Shown here: positions 33,793 to 43,153 of the stretch, in pieces | Position numbering within the stretch: the stretch's first letter is position 1 | How the letters are laid out: every line of letters starts with the position of its first letter | Assembly: GCF_012972705.2 (NCBI RefSeq) | Contig: NZ_JABCSC020000005.1 | Span: forward strand, 62,001-126,000 | DNA length: 64,000 bases | From: Uliginosibacterium aquaticum | GTDB taxonomy: Bacteria > Pseudomonadota > Gammaproteobacteria > Burkholderiales > Rhodocyclaceae | Direction: 5' to 3' | Notes under the pieces: model-generated | Database searches by the model: none | Told to the model about the DNA's origin: nothing | Seen by the model: only the letters and a program-made list of their open reading frames with translations | Program-made: the position numbers and the translations under genes

Positions 33793-35193
33793 TCAGAACT
33801 GGAAGTAGGCCTCGGCGTTCTTGTAGCAAATGCCTTCGATGATCTTTTGCAGCTGTGCCCAGTCCTGCGGGTATTCGCCGTTTTCGACCCAGCCGCCAAT
33901 CATGTTGCAGAGGATGCGGCGGAAGTATTCGTGGCGGGTGTAGGACAGGAAGCTGCGCGAATCCGTCAGCATGCCGATGAAGGCGCCGAGGTTGCCGAGT
34001 TGCGACAGCGCGGTCAGCTGGCGCGTCATGCCGTCCTTCTGGTCTAGGAACCACCAGCCCGAGCCGAACTGCATCTTGCCGACGACCTTGCCGTCCTGGA
34101 AGTTGCCGATCATGGTGGCCAGCACTTCGTTGTGCATCGGGTTCAGGTTGTAGAGGATGGTCTTCGGCAGTTGATCATCGCCATCCAGCGCATCGAGGAA
34201 GCGTGAGAGCTTGGCGGCGATGATGTCATCGGCGATCGAGTCGAAGCCGGTGTCCGGGCCAAGGTTGCGGAACTGGCGGGCGCTGTTGTTGCGCTGCGCG
34301 CCGATGTGCAGTTGCATGGCCCAGCCTCGTTGGGCGTAGCGGCGGCCCAGATGCAGCATGATGCCGGTCTTGTAGGCGTCGGCCTCATCACGGCTCACTG
34401 CCTCATTGTTCATGGCTTTGGCGAGGATGCCGGACAGCGAGGCCTCCGACGCTTCGGCAAAGAAGGCGACGTCGATGGCATGGTCCGAGACCTTGCAGCC
34501 GTGGGCGGCGAAGTAGTCCAGACGGGCATCCAGCGCACGGGTTACGTCGGCAAAGCTGTTGATCGCCACACCAGACACGGTGGCGAGCTTACGGATGTAG
34601 TCCTGGAAGCCAACGCGGTCGATGTTGAAAGCCTTGTCAGGGCGGAAGGTGGGCAGCACCTTCACTTCGAAGCCGTCGGCGGCGATGGCCTTGTGATGTT
34701 CCAGCGTATCGACAGGATCATCGGTGGTGCACACCACGCGCACCTTGGAGCGCAGCATCAGACCACGCGCGGAGAGCTCCGGCGTGCCGATCAGGCTGTT
34801 GCAGTGCTTCCACAGTTCGTCAGCGCTGGCGGCGGAAACCAGGGTCTTGGTGCCGAAATAGCGTTGCAGCTCCAGGTGGCTCCAATGATAGAGCGGGTTG
34901 CCCACCCCCATCGGCAGCACTTCACAGAACTTGCGGAATTTGGCCTCATCCGGCTGATTGCCGGTCATGAAATCCTCGGTGACGCCAGACGAGCGCATGA
35001 AGCGCCACTTGTAGTGGTCGCCGCCGAGCCAGATTTCGGTGATGTTCTTGAACTGCTTGTTGCCGGAGATCTGCTCGGGAGGCAGGTGGCAGTGGTAGTC
35101 GATGATCGGTTGCGGCGCGGCGAACTCGTGGTAGAGCTTCTGTGCGGTGGCGGACTCGAGCAGGAAGTTCTCGTCCATGAAAGTTTTGGCCAT
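33793..35193 (-). CDS. uxaC: Glucuronate (uronate) isomerase
   Basis: 466 residues. Converts D-glucuronate to D-fructuronate and D-galacturonate to D-tagaturonate. It begins with the family core (IIDYHCHLPPEQI with the metal-binding HxH) and contains FGSGWWFLDQKDGM and SFLSYTRHEYFRRILCN. ATG 35193 is preceded by AGGAGATC; codons upstream to 35274 lie in the operator region and are rejected. A TTGTCTGAC repeat lies in its upstream region. Confidence 0.96.
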   Translation of the reverse strand: MAKTFMDENFLLESATAQKLYHEFAAPQPIIDYHCHLPPEQISGNKQFKNITEIWLGGDHYKWRFMRSSGVTEDFMTGNQPDEAKFRKFCEVLPMGVGNPLYHWSHLELQRYFGTKTLVSAASADELWKHCNSLIGTPELSARGLMLRSKVRVVCTTDDPVDTLEHHKAIAADGFEVKVLPTFRPDKAFNIDRVGFQDYIRKLATVSGVAINSFADVTRALDARLDYFAAHGCKVSDHAIDVAFFAEASEASLSGILAKAMNNEAVSRDEADAYKTGIMLHLGRRYAQRGWAMQLHIGAQRNNSARQFRNLGPDTGFDSIADDIIAAKLSRFLDALDGDDQLPKTILYNLNPMHNEVLATMIGNFQDGKVVGKMQFGSGWWFLDQKDGMTRQLTALSQLGNLGAFIGMLTDSRSFLSYTRHEYFRRILCNMIGGWVENGEYPQDWAQLQKIIEGICYKNAEAYFQF

Positions 35194-35262
35194 GCTTTGA
35201 TCTCCTGAAGTGCGCGAGGGCCGCTGTGATCTACCGGGGCCGCAAGCGAAAAGCTGATTATG

Positions 35263-35274
35263 TTGTCTGACCAA
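35263..35274. promoter_or_regulatory. Candidate operator 1 upstream of uxaC
   Basis: TTGTCTGACCAA, 70 bases before the uxaC ATG. The same core recurs 41 bases further upstream and, as TTGTCAGACC, before kduI. The half-site style suits a GntR/FCD regulator; the link to the gene at 37596 is inference. Confidence 0.45.
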
Positions 35275-35303
35275 TTATGCCATAAGCCCGGATTTACCCT
35301 AAG

Positions 35304-35315
35304 TTGTCTGACTAA
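35304..35315. promoter_or_regulatory. Candidate operator 2 upstream of uxaC
   Basis: TTGTCTGACTAA, a near-perfect copy of the site at 35263, in the same orientation and 41 bases away (about four helical turns). It overlaps the stop codon of the DUF2164 gene. Confidence 0.45.
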
Positions 35316-35581
35316 GTTTTGCGTGAGTGGCCCGATTTCTGCCAGTAGCCGAATGCTTCCTCATGCACTTCGATGTCGACTTCCGCCACCCGGGCCTGAA
35401 TCTGCGCCTGTACATCGCTGACCGCCTTGTTGTAGATGAGGGGGCCAATCTCTTCCAGGAAGAAACCGAGCAGCCCTCCGGCAGCCAGATTGCTGATCGG
35501 CTCTTCCATGTGGGTCATGAAATAGCGTTCGATCGAAGCAATCGCCTGCTGGCGGGCCTCCTTTGAAATCTCAATGCTCAT
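35312..35581 (-). CDS. DUF2164 family protein
   Basis: 89 residues. The N-terminal MSIEISKEARQQAIASIERYF is the DUF2164 signature, and the short acidic-helical remainder (GLLGFFLEEIGPLIYNKAV) fits the family; function unknown. ATG 35581 is chosen; upstream codons to 35701 lie inside the SDR gene. Its position within the uronate operon is probably incidental, although it would be co-transcribed with the SDR gene 22 bases upstream. Confidence 0.85.
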   Translation of the reverse strand: MSIEISKEARQQAIASIERYFMTHMEEPISNLAAGGLLGFFLEEIGPLIYNKAVSDVQAQIQARVAEVDIEVHEEAFGYWQKSGHSRKT

Positions 35582-35603
35582 GGGGCTCTCTGCAGGCGAG
35601 GGT

Positions 35604-36458
35604 TCAAACCCCGGCGTAAGCCGAGAAACCGCCATCCACAGCGATGATCGAACCGGTGACGAAGCCGGAGGCCTTGGGCTCCACCAGCCACAGCAGCGCA
35701 CCGATCAGCTCATTGGCTTCGCCAAAGCGACGCATCGGCGTCTGGGCGATCACTTTCTGCGCGCGCGGGGTGTAGTTGCCGTCGTCCTGCAGCATCAGCT
35801 TGCGGTTCTGTTCGGTGATGAAGAAGCCCGGCGCAATGGCATTCACCCGCACACCACTCTGGCCCAGATGCACCGCCAGCCACTGGGTGAAGTTGCTCAC
35901 TGCCGCTTTGGCGCCGCTGTAGGCCGCGACCTTGGTTAGGGGCTTTAGGGCCGACATCGAGGAGATGTTGATGATCGAGCAGCCCGCGCGGCCCAGCATC
36001 TGTTTGGCGAAAACCTGACTGGGCAGCAAAGTGCCCATCAGGTTCAGATCGAACACGAACTTGAAGCCTTCCATGTCCAGATCGAAGAAGCTGCTGCCGC
36101 TGCCTTCGGTGTCCAGGTACTCCTGATCGGTGATGCCCTTCGGATGGTTGCCGCCCGCGCCATTGATCAGGATGTCGCAAGGGCCGAAGCTACTGGCGAT
36201 GTGTGCTGCGGCGTTTTCGAGCGCAGTGCGGTCCAGCACATTGCAGGATAGGCCTTGGGCGATACCCCCCGTGGCTTCGATCTCGCTGGCCAGTGCCTCG
36301 GCCTTGGCCAGATCGCGACCGATGATCACGACTTTGGCTCCACAGGTAGCCAACGCACGGCACATCGCCGCGCCGAGCACGCCGGCACCGCCGGTGACGA
36401 CGGCGACTTTGTTGTTCAGGTCAATCGAGAAGGGTAGGGCATTATCAGCGGCGCTCAT
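35604..36458 (-). CDS. SDR-family D-mannonate oxidoreductase (fructuronate reductase)
   Basis: 284 residues; a classical short-chain dehydrogenase: NAD(P) loop [18 protein letters not shown], catalytic Ser in NISSMSAL and YSGAK with the Tyr-x-x-x-Lys pair, and the closing [11 protein letters not shown]. The insertion around [12 protein letters not shown] and [11 protein letters not shown] is typical of the SDR type of fructuronate reductase found in Bacillus and Thermotoga. It reduces D-fructuronate to D-mannonate. Its start overlaps the uxuA stop (ATGA at 36455-36458), which supports the role. Confidence 0.87.
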   Translation of the reverse strand: MSAADNALPFSIDLNNKVAVVTGGAGVLGAAMCRALATCGAKVVIIGRDLAKAEALASEIEATGGIAQGLSCNVLDRTALENAAAHIASSFGPCDILINGAGGNHPKGITDQEYLDTEGSGSSFFDLDMEGFKFVFDLNLMGTLLPSQVFAKQMLGRAGCSIINISSMSALKPLTKVAAYSGAKAAVSNFTQWLAVHLGQSGVRVNAIAPGFFITEQNRKLMLQDDGNYTPRAQKVIAQTPMRRFGEANELIGALLWLVEPKASGFVTGSIIAVDGGFSAYAGV

Positions 36459-37525
36459 GCGGCATCTTTCTGTTCAGTATTGGCGGGAACGAACTTGGTG
36501 ATGGCTTCCCACAGCCCGTTGAGGTAGACGGCACCTAGTGCGCGGTCATACAGACCGTAGCCGGGCTTGCCGGTTTCGCCCCAGATCATGCGACCGTGGT
36601 CCGGGCGCACATAACCTTCAAAGCCTATCTCATGGTAGGCCCGCAGGATGCGAGCCATATCAAGCGAACCGGTGCAGGACAGGTGCGGCGCCTCAAAGAA
36701 GCTGCCGTCGGCCTCGACTGCCACATTGCGCAGGTGGCCGAAGTGGATGCGGCCCATGCCGCCGAACTCGCGCACCAGCGATTCGATGTTGTTGCACAGA
36801 TCCGCGCCGAGTGAACCGGAGCAGAGGGTGATGCCATTGGCGGGCGAATCCACGATCTTCACCAGGCGGGCCAGATCGTCACGATTCTTGACGATGCGCG
36901 GCAGGCCGAAAATCGGGCGCGGGGGGTCATCCGGATGCATGGCCATCTTCACGCCGACTTCTTCGGCGATCGGGATGATGGCCTTCAGGAAGTATTCCAG
37001 ATTGGCCCACAGCTGCTCTTCGCCGACAGCAGCATACTCATCGAGCAGTGCGCGTAGCTGGTCGGCTTGATAGCTGCTGTCCCAGCCGGGCAGGGAGATG
37101 CCCTTGGAAATGTCCAGCTTTTCGATGGCCGCAGCGTCAAAGGAAAGCGTCGTGGAACCGTCCGGTAGTTCTTTGGCGAGCTCGGTCCGGGTCCAGTCGA
37201 AGACCGGCATAAAGTTATAGCAGATCACCTTCACACCAACGGCAGCGCAATTGCGGATGTTCTGCTGGTAGTTGGCAATCAAGCGATCGCGCGTGGGTTT
37301 GCCAAGCTTGATGTCTTCATGCACTGGCACACTCTCGACCACCTCGAATTTCAGGCCCACGCCCTCGATGCGCGCCTTGAGCTTGTGCAGACTCTCCAGT
37401 GGCCACACTTCACCGACCGGCACGTCGTAAATGGCCGACACGATGCCGTACATGCCGGGGATCTGGCGAATGTATTCCAGCTTGACCGGGTCGGTTTCAC
37501 CATACCAGCGGAAGGTCATCTTCAT
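36455..37525 (-). CDS. uxuA: Mannonate dehydratase
   Basis: 356 residues. Dehydrates D-mannonate to 2-keto-3-deoxygluconate. Family segments are [20 protein letters not shown] (start region), [31 protein letters not shown] and [17 protein letters not shown] 37525 has AGGAG 8 bases upstream. First gene of the minus-strand uronate unit, divergent from the GntR regulator. The next enzymes (KdgK, KDPG aldolase) are not in the window. Confidence 0.96.
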   Translation of the reverse strand: MKMTFRWYGETDPVKLEYIRQIPGMYGIVSAIYDVPVGEVWPLESLHKLKARIEGVGLKFEVVESVPVHEDIKLGKPTRDRLIANYQQNIRNCAAVGVKVICYNFMPVFDWTRTELAKELPDGSTTLSFDAAAIEKLDISKGISLPGWDSSYQADQLRALLDEYAAVGEEQLWANLEYFLKAIIPIAEEVGVKMAMHPDDPPRPIFGLPRIVKNRDDLARLVKIVDSPANGITLCSGSLGADLCNNIESLVREFGGMGRIHFGHLRNVAVEADGSFFEAPHLSCTGSLDMARILRAYHEIGFEGYVRPDHGRMIWGETGKPGYGLYDRALGAVYLNGLWEAITKFVPANTEQKDAA

Positions 37526-37595
37526 TGCGTATCTCCTGTGGCTCAACTAACTTGTATGGTAGTATAGCAGCGAGTTTTTGAGGGTCAACGAAATC

Positions 37596-38264
37596 ATGAA
37601 AAGCATTCCGCAACGTGCCGCATCGATCGGCGCCCAGCTTCACCAGGCCTTGCGAGACGCCATCGTGCGCGCCGAACTGAAGCCGGGTACGGCCTTGTCT
37701 GAAGCCGAGATTGCGGTGCGCTACACCGTCAGCCGCCAGCCGGTGCGCGAGGCCTTCATTCGTCTGGCGCAGGAAGATCTGGTCGAAATTCGCCCGCAGC
37801 GTGGCACCTATGTGAAACGCATCGTGATGGCAGACGTGCTGGACGCGCGCTTTGTGCGCGAGGCGATCGAAGTGGCGGTGGCGCGTGAGGCAGCGCTGAA
37901 AGCCGATGAGCCGGCCATCGAGCGGCTGCGTGCAACGCTGCGGGCGCAGGGAGCAGCTTCCGGCAATGCCGAATTTCTCGCCGCCGACGAAGCTATGCAC
38001 CATGAGATTGCCCTGATTGCAGGGCGCGAGGCCGCCTGGCGAGTGGTGGATCAGGTCAAGGCTCAGATGGACCGGGTGCGCTATCTGAGCTACACCAATG
38101 TGAGTCCGGCAGAGCGCCTGATTGCCCAGCACGGGGAGATAGTCGAAGCGATCGCCGCGCATGACGCAGATGCGGCCGAAGCGGCCGTGCGCACCCACAT
38201 GGCCGAGATCCTGCTGCAGTTGCCGCAACTGGCGGCGCAGTATCCGGAGATGTTTGAATTCTGA
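37596..38264 (+). CDS. GntR-family (FCD) transcriptional regulator of the uronate genes
   Basis: 222 residues: a winged helix-turn-helix (about 10-75; LSEAEIAVRYTVSRQPVREAFIRL, read in parts) and an FCD all-helical ligand domain (about 85-215) with the metal-binding Asp/His pattern (DEAMHHEI, QHGEIVEAI, HMAEIL). The FadR/UxuR subfamily senses sugar acids. ATG 37596 with GAGGGT upstream is preferred over the TTG at 37578. Being divergent from uxuA, it likely represses uxuA and itself from the shared 70-base region containing TTGTATGGTAGTATAG. Confidence 0.88.
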   Translation: MKSIPQRAASIGAQLHQALRDAIVRAELKPGTALSEAEIAVRYTVSRQPVREAFIRLAQEDLVEIRPQRGTYVKRIVMADVLDARFVREAIEVAVAREAALKADEPAIERLRATLRAQGAASGNAEFLAADEAMHHEIALIAGREAAWRVVDQVKAQMDRVRYLSYTNVSPAERLIAQHGEIVEAIAAHDADAAEAAVRTHMAEILLQLPQLAAQYPEMFEF

Positions 38265-38283
38265 AAGTTTGGCGCACAAAAAC

Positions 38284-38307
38284 AAAGCCCGGCCGAGGCC
38301 GGGCTTT
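38284..38307. terminator. Bidirectional terminator between the gntR-type gene and gpsA
   Basis: A 10-bp stem (AAAGCCCGGC / GCCGGGCTTT) with loop CGAG. T-rich sequence follows on both strands (GCGTTTAT on plus, GTTTTTGT on minus). Confidence 0.85.
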
Positions 38308-38329
38308 GCGTTTATGGTTTGGGCGAGTC

Positions 38330-39331
38330 TCAGCCCGCGCCGTTCTCCAGCCTGGCTTCGCGGGTCATCAGTTGCTCAACGGCGTCACGTGGATTCAGGC
38401 GCCCTTCAAGCACGGCATGCACAGCCTCGGTGATCGGCATTTCAACGCCCAGGCTGCGCGCACGCTGCACGACGGTGGCCGTGGTCAGCACTCCTTCCGC
38501 GACATGCCCGAGTTCCTGCAGGATCTGCGGCAGCAGCTTGCCTTCGGCCAGTGCCAGACCCACGCGGCGATTGCGCGAGAGGTCGCCGGTCGCGGTGAGG
38601 ATCAGATCGCCCATGCCGGCGAGGCCCATCAGGGTCTCGCTGCGCCCGCCTAGCGCGGTGCTGAGTCGGGCAATTTCGGCCAGGCCGCGCGTCAGCAGGG
38701 CGGCGCGAGCGTTGAAACCGAAGCCGAGCCCGTCTGAGATGCCGGCGGCAATCGCCAGCACGTTTTTGACCGCCGCGCCGATCTCGGCTCCGACGATGTC
38801 GTCGTTGGCGTAGAGGCGCAGGCGAGGGTGCATCAACTCACCAGCCCAATGGCGTGCAAAAGCCAGATCGTTCGAGGCTAGGGTGATCGCGCAAGGCAGG
38901 CCGATGGCCACTTCCTGCGCAAAGCTGGGCCCGGTCAGTGCACCGCGGCCAGTACTTGGTGCCAGAAACTCGGCGGCCACTTCATGTGGCAATTTGCCGC
39001 TGCCCGCTTCAAAGCCCTTGCACACCCACAGCACCGGCAGGGCCGGAAACTCGGCAGCGATACGTTTCAGCGTAGGGCGTAGCCCCGCCACCGGCGTGGC
39101 AATCAGGGCCAGATCGGCATCTTTGCAGGCTGTAGCGAAGTCGCCCGTAATGGCGAGCGTTTCATTCAGCGCGATGTCCGGCAGGTAACGACGATTGACG
39201 CGCTCGGCCTGCATCTCGGCGACATGATCGGCCTCGATGCTCCACAGCGTGACGCTGTGATTGGAAGAGCAATAGGAATTCGCCAGCGCAGTGCCCCAGG
39301 CACCTGCGCCGAGTACGGCAATACGGGACAC
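38330..39331 (-). CDS. gpsA: Glycerol-3-phosphate dehydrogenase [NAD(P)+]
   Basis: 333 residues. Reduces dihydroxyacetone phosphate to sn-glycerol 3-phosphate for phospholipid synthesis. N-terminal Rossmann motif VLGAGAWGTALA, then NRRYLPDI, LTGPSFAQEVA and the catalytic Lys region AAVKNVLAIAAGISDGLGFG. It starts with GTG (39331), 2 bases after the SH3-protein stop. Last gene of the yibN-grxC-secB-SH3-gpsA run. Confidence 0.96.
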   Translation of the reverse strand: MSRIAVLGAGAWGTALANSYCSSNHSVTLWSIEADHVAEMQAERVNRRYLPDIALNETLAITGDFATACKDADLALIATPVAGLRPTLKRIAAEFPALPVLWVCKGFEAGSGKLPHEVAAEFLAPSTGRGALTGPSFAQEVAIGLPCAITLASNDLAFARHWAGELMHPRLRLYANDDIVGAEIGAAVKNVLAIAAGISDGLGFGFNARAALLTRGLAEIARLSTALGGRSETLMGLAGMGDLILTATGDLSRNRRVGLALAEGKLLPQILQELGHVAEGVLTTATVVQRARSLGVEMPITEAVHAVLEGRLNPRDAVEQLMTREARLENGAG

Positions 39332-39333
39332 GT

Positions 39334-39780
39334 TCAGATTCCCCAGACAGATTTGAGCGACACGTAACCGCTCTGCCCGTCGCGGTGCCGGACTTTTAGC
39401 CAGGCCCCGACAGGTTTTTCAAGTACTTCCAGCAACAAGCCCTTGCTGCCCTGAAAGACCAGCGGTGCGGATTCCTCGGCGCGCTGGCGTACCTCCGCCG
39501 TAGCTGCACTGACGATGACTTGCTGGCTGTCGCTGATGCTGCCGCGCTCGACCCAGCCCATGCCACCGCCTTGCTCACGCACCTTGAGCCACTTGTCCAC
39601 CGTCACGATCACTTCGACCGGTGTGCCCTTGAGCAGGATGAACTGCGGCTGCGCCTTGGTGGAGCCGGCGTCATACAAGATGGCATTGTCGGCCAGGGAC
39701 TTGTACTCAAGCGCCGGCGCCGTGAAGGAAACGGTGGCAGCGCTGCAGGCCAGGATCAGTCTGAGGAATCCGTGCTTCAT
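39334..39780 (-). CDS. Exported SH3-domain protein
   Basis: 148 residues. Signal peptide (about 1-23, ending APALE), then two bacterial SH3-like modules (about 25-80 and 85-147): VEVIVTVDKWLKVREQGGGMGWV and GAWLKVRHRDGQSGYVSLKSVWG, each read in parts. Likely binds peptidoglycan or protein in the periplasm. It is inserted between secB and gpsA, adjacent in E. coli, and is probably co-transcribed. Confidence 0.82.
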   Translation of the reverse strand: MKHGFLRLILACSAATVSFTAPALEYKSLADNAILYDAGSTKAQPQFILLKGTPVEVIVTVDKWLKVREQGGGMGWVERGSISDSQQVIVSAATAEVRQRAEESAPLVFQGSKGLLLEVLEKPVGAWLKVRHRDGQSGYVSLKSVWGI

Positions 39781-39795
39781 GCTTTGAAAGCCTGC

Positions 39796-40266
39796 TTACT
39801 GAATCGGCACTTCGATCTTCGGCTGCTGAGCGGCGAGTTCCTGCTGGCGAGCTTCGTACATGCCTTCGAAGTTAACCGGCGCCAGCAGCACCGGTTGGAA
39901 GCCTGCGCGGGTGACCGCGTCCGACACGGTTTCGCGGGCATACGGGAACAGGATGTTGGCGCAGCCAATCATCAGTAGAGGCTCGATGTCTGTAGCGGGG
40001 ATGTTGCGCACCTGGAAAATGCCGGCCTGGGTTGCTTCGACCAGGAAGACGACCTTCTCTTCCTCTTCCATCTTGGCCGTCACGGTTACCGTGATCGACA
40101 CTTCGAAGAAGCCTTCACCCACGGCAGCCGCCTGGGTGGTGAGGTCAACATTTACGGAAGGCGAATTCGGGTCGAGGTAGATGGCCGGAGCGTTCGGTAC
40201 TTCCAGCGAGAGGTCCTTGACGTAGAGCTTTTCAATCTTGAAAACGGGTTGCTGGTTCTGATCCAT
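39796..40266 (-). CDS. secB: Protein-export chaperone SecB
   Basis: 156 residues. Tetrameric chaperone that delivers unfolded precursors to SecA. Family segments are IEKLYVKDLSLEVPNAP, TVTAKMEEEEKVVFLVEATQAGIF (read in parts) and LMIGCANILFPYARETVSDAVTRAGFQPVLLAPVNF (read in parts). ATG 40266. In the conserved run with grxC (40 bases upstream) and gpsA. Confidence 0.98.
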   Translation of the reverse strand: MDQNQQPVFKIEKLYVKDLSLEVPNAPAIYLDPNSPSVNVDLTTQAAAVGEGFFEVSITVTVTAKMEEEEKVVFLVEATQAGIFQVRNIPATDIEPLLMIGCANILFPYARETVSDAVTRAGFQPVLLAPVNFEGMYEARQQELAAQQPKIEVPIQ

Positions 40267-40305
40267 GATGTGGAGTTTCCGCGTGGAAGTTAAAACGGGT
40301 AAGTG

Positions 40306-40566
40306 TCAGGCGTCCTTGAGCAGGGCTTCAAGCTTGCCCTCGTGCTCAAGCGCATACAGGTCGTCACAGCCGCCTACATGCGTAGCACCGATAAAAATCT
40401 GGGGGACGGTGCGGCGGCCGGTGATCTCGATCATGTGATCGCGCAGCTGCGGATCCAGATCAATCCTGATTTTTTCAAGATCAGTGACGCCTTTGCGCAG
40501 CAGCAGTTGCTCGGCACGTACGCAATACGGACAGACGCCCGTGGAATACATGACGACCTTGCTCAT
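40306..40566 (-). CDS. grxC: Glutaredoxin 3
   Basis: 86 residues. Active site CPYC in YSTGVCPYCVRAEQLL, cis-Pro loop RRTVPQIFIG and the GGCDDL glutathione-binding motif. Reduces disulfides and deglutathionylates proteins. ATG 40566 overlaps the rhodanese stop (ATGA). Confidence 0.96.
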   Translation of the reverse strand: MSKVVMYSTGVCPYCVRAEQLLLRKGVTDLEKIRIDLDPQLRDHMIEITGRRTVPQIFIGATHVGGCDDLYALEHEGKLEALLKDA

Positions 40567-40985
40567 GCCTGTTTGCCACCAGCAAGAGGCTGGCCTGCTT
40601 CCTTCCAGGCTTTGATGCCACCGGCCAGATTGTAGGCTTGGGCAAAGCCGGCTTTGCGAAGATCGGCCAGCGCTCGGCCAGAGCGCGCGCCGCTCTCGCA
40701 CACGAGAATCAGCGGACGGTTCTTGAATTTATCCAGTTCGCCACTGCGGGCCTTGATCTCGCCAGCCGGGATGTGGCGGGCACCTTCGATCTTGCCTGTC
40801 GCAAGTTCTGCGGTTTCGCGCACGTCAACGATGACCGCATTCTGGCGGTTCAGCAGCATGACGGCCTGAGCCGGCGAAACCTGACTGGTGCTGGCCTGGG
40901 CGTCGCGCAGTACGGGGATGAAGAGAGCCAGGCCGCTGATGACGGCGAGGGTGATCAGGAAGATGTTTTGTGAAACGAAATCCAT
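40563..40985 (-). CDS. yibN: Rhodanese-like membrane-anchored protein (YibN type)
   Basis: 140 residues: one N-terminal transmembrane helix (about 8-27), then a rhodanese domain (about 38-135) with active-loop Cys in LVCESGARSGRA and the CH2-like motif VIVDVRETAEL. Transfers sulfane sulfur or senses redox state; the precise substrate is unknown. The order yibN-grxC-secB(-gpsA) is conserved in proteobacteria. Long in-frame sequence upstream to 42677 is antisense to gpmA/envC and is not part of the gene. Confidence 0.9.
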   Translation of the reverse strand: MDFVSQNIFLITLAVISGLALFIPVLRDAQASTSQVSPAQAVMLLNRQNAVIVDVRETAELATGKIEGARHIPAGEIKARSGELDKFKNRPLILVCESGARSGRALADLRKAGFAQAYNLAGGIKAWKEAGQPLAGGKQA

Positions 40986-41159
40986 GGTTCTTTTCTGCAA
41001 AATTCCGGAAAACGTGCCTGCGATCAAAAACACGCGCGATCCGCTCGTGCGGTAATGCGTCGCGGGCCAAGTGATCCGATACAATACCACTTTTGCCGCA
41101 ACCCGCGTTTTATGGGCGGCGGAGAGACCGTTTTCACTTCCCTCTGATAGGCTAACGTC

Positions 41160-41909
41160 ATGTACAAGATCGTATTGATGCGTCACGGTGAATCCACCTG
41201 GAACCTTGAAAATCGCTTTACCGGCTGGACCGATGTGGATCTCACTCCGCGTGGTGTCGAAGAAGCCATTACCGCCGGCAAGCTGCTCAAGGAAAAGGGC
41301 TTTGAATTCGACATCGCCTACACCTCGATGCTCAAGCGTGCCAACAAGACCCTGAATGGCGTACTGGAACAGATGGATCAGCTGTGGATTCCGGTCGAAC
41401 ACAGCTGGCGTCTGAATGAGCGTCACTACGGTGCGCTGCAAGGCCTCAACAAGTCTGAAACCGCAGCCAAGTTCGGCGAAGAGCAGGTGCTGGTGTGGCG
41501 CCGTTCCTATGATGTGCCGCCGCCCGCACTGGATTTGGACGATCCGCGCATGGAAGACAAGGCTCCGCGCTACGCTGATATGAAGCCGGGCGAATTTCCG
41601 CGCACCGAGTGTCTGAAGGATACGGTCGAGCGCTTCATTCCGTACTGGCTGGAGACCATTGCACCGGTAGTGAAGTCCGGCAAACGCGTGGTCATCGCAG
41701 CCCATGGCAACAGCCTGCGTGCCTTGGTCAAGTACCTGGACAACATGAGCGAGGAGGCCATCCTCAAGCTCAATATCCCGACTGCACAGCCGCTGGTGTA
41801 TGAGCTGGATGCTGATCTGAAGCCGATCAAGAGCTATTACTTGGCTGATCCGTCGGTGATCGAGGCGGCAATGAACGCAGTTGCCAATCAGGGCAAGGCC
41901 AAGGCCTGA
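41160..41909 (+). CDS. gpmA: 2,3-bisphosphoglycerate-dependent phosphoglycerate mutase
   Basis: 249 residues. Interconverts 3- and 2-phosphoglycerate. [18 protein letters not shown] holds the phosphohistidine (His9), with [16 protein letters not shown] and [17 protein letters not shown] (second His). Separated from yibN by a 174-base divergent gap with a TACAAT at 41080-41085 but no clear -35. The stop overlaps the envC start (TGATGA). Confidence 0.97.
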   Translation: MYKIVLMRHGESTWNLENRFTGWTDVDLTPRGVEEAITAGKLLKEKGFEFDIAYTSMLKRANKTLNGVLEQMDQLWIPVEHSWRLNERHYGALQGLNKSETAAKFGEEQVLVWRRSYDVPPPALDLDDPRMEDKAPRYADMKPGEFPRTECLKDTVERFIPYWLETIAPVVKSGKRVVIAAHGNSLRALVKYLDNMSEEAILKLNIPTAQPLVYELDADLKPIKSYYLADPSVIEAAMNAVANQGKAKA

Positions 41910-43138
41910 TGACTTGGCGAGCAGGCCTTGCCGCTGTATGCCTGGCAGGCGCCTGCCTGATGTCAGCCGGAGTCCGTGCGGCCCCGGCTGACAGCAAGCG
42001 CAGTGAGCTCTCCGCCCTGCGCGAGAAGATCCATAGCCTGCAGGACGAAATTGCCCGCAGTGAAGAGAACAAGGAAGAGGTGGCTGACGAGCTGGCTGGC
42101 TCGGACAAGGCCATTTCTGCCGCGCAGCGCCGCCTGCGTGAAATATCCCTGTTACGTCAGGCTGCTGAAGCCGAAATTCAAGGCCTGCGGGAGCAGCAGC
42201 TCGCGCTCGAAAACGAGATTGCCGTATTGCGCAAGCAATTGGGCGATGCCGTGTTCCGCATGTATGTTGAAGGTGGCCAGGGAGGGGCTCGCCGCTTTCT
42301 TTCTGGCGATAGCCCAAATCAGTTGTCCCGTGATGCCTATTACCTCGAGCAGATTGCGCGGCAGCGTATCGTGGCGATCGAGCGCGCCCGCTCCATGATG
42401 CAGGAGTTGGCTGGCGTGGTGGCCCAGGCCGAGACCAGACGCACTGAACTGCTGCGTCTTGAACAGCAGCGTCGCGGCGAGCAGGAGGGCTTGCAGAGCG
42501 AGCGACGCAAGCAGCGCGAGGTGCTGGAGCAGATCGCCAGTCAGTTGCGTGGTCAGCGCAAGCAGATGCAGACTTTGCAGCGCGATGAGGTTCGCATGGA
42601 AAAGCTGCTGCGCGGACTGGAGAAAATTTCCCGCAGCCGTCCGTCGCCTGCGCCCAGAAGCGTTCAGTCTGCTCCAAACAAGCCTTCAGGCAAGGAAGAG
42701 CTGATTCCCCGCGTGGCCGGCAGCGATGTTGAGGGCGGTGAATTTGCTGCGCGTAAGGGGACGCTGGCGTGGCCCGTGGCAGGTACCATCAAGGCGCGTT
42801 TCGGCAGCCCGCGTGCAGAGGGCGGCACGAGCTGGCGTGGGGTTTTCATCAAGACTGCCGGTGGTGCCGATGTGCGCGCCATCGCCTCCGGCAAGATAGC
42901 TTTTGCAGACTGGTTGCGCGGTTTCGGCAACCTTGTGATCGTTGATCACGGCAATGGTTACATGAGCGTGTATGGCAACAATGAGTCGCTCTTCAAGAAC
43001 CCGGGAGACGACGTACGGGCAGGAGAGGTGCTGGCTAGTGCGGGCAGCAGCGGTGGCCTCGAAGAATCGGGTTTATACTTTGAAATACGACATCGCGGGC
43101 AACCGCAAGATCCCGCCAAATGGATGGCGGCAAAATAG
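41909..43138 (+). CDS. envC: Murein hydrolase activator EnvC
   Basis: 409 residues. Signal peptide (about 1-24), two long coiled-coil stretches (about 28-110 and 150-245) and a C-terminal LytM/M23 domain (about 275-405). The M23 zinc ligands are missing: the first His is replaced (SWRGVFIKT) and the usual HxH is gone (GYMSVYGNN), as in EnvC, which activates AmiA/AmiB rather than cutting murein itself. Overlaps gpmA by 1 base and is followed by ctpA after 15 bases. Confidence 0.9.
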   Translation: MTWRAGLAAVCLAGACLMSAGVRAAPADSKRSELSALREKIHSLQDEIARSEENKEEVADELAGSDKAISAAQRRLREISLLRQAAEAEIQGLREQQLALENEIAVLRKQLGDAVFRMYVEGGQGGARRFLSGDSPNQLSRDAYYLEQIARQRIVAIERARSMMQELAGVVAQAETRRTELLRLEQQRRGEQEGLQSERRKQREVLEQIASQLRGQRKQMQTLQRDEVRMEKLLRGLEKISRSRPSPAPRSVQSAPNKPSGKEELIPRVAGSDVEGGEFAARKGTLAWPVAGTIKARFGSPRAEGGTSWRGVFIKTAGGADVRAIASGKIAFADWLRGFGNLVIVDHGNGYMSVYGNNESLFKNPGDDVRAGEVLASAGSSGGLEESGLYFEIRHRGQPQDPAKWMAAK

Positions 43139-43153
43139 TCTGACGGAGAGCTG

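Noticed and set aside
40986-42677. Extension of the rhodanese frame upstream to 704 codons
   Set aside because: It runs antisense through gpmA and envC; the rhodanese has a good ATG at 40985 followed by a transmembrane helix.
41909-43138. Active M23 zinc endopeptidase
   Set aside because: The metal-binding His/Asp and HxH positions are substituted; the protein fits the EnvC activator class.
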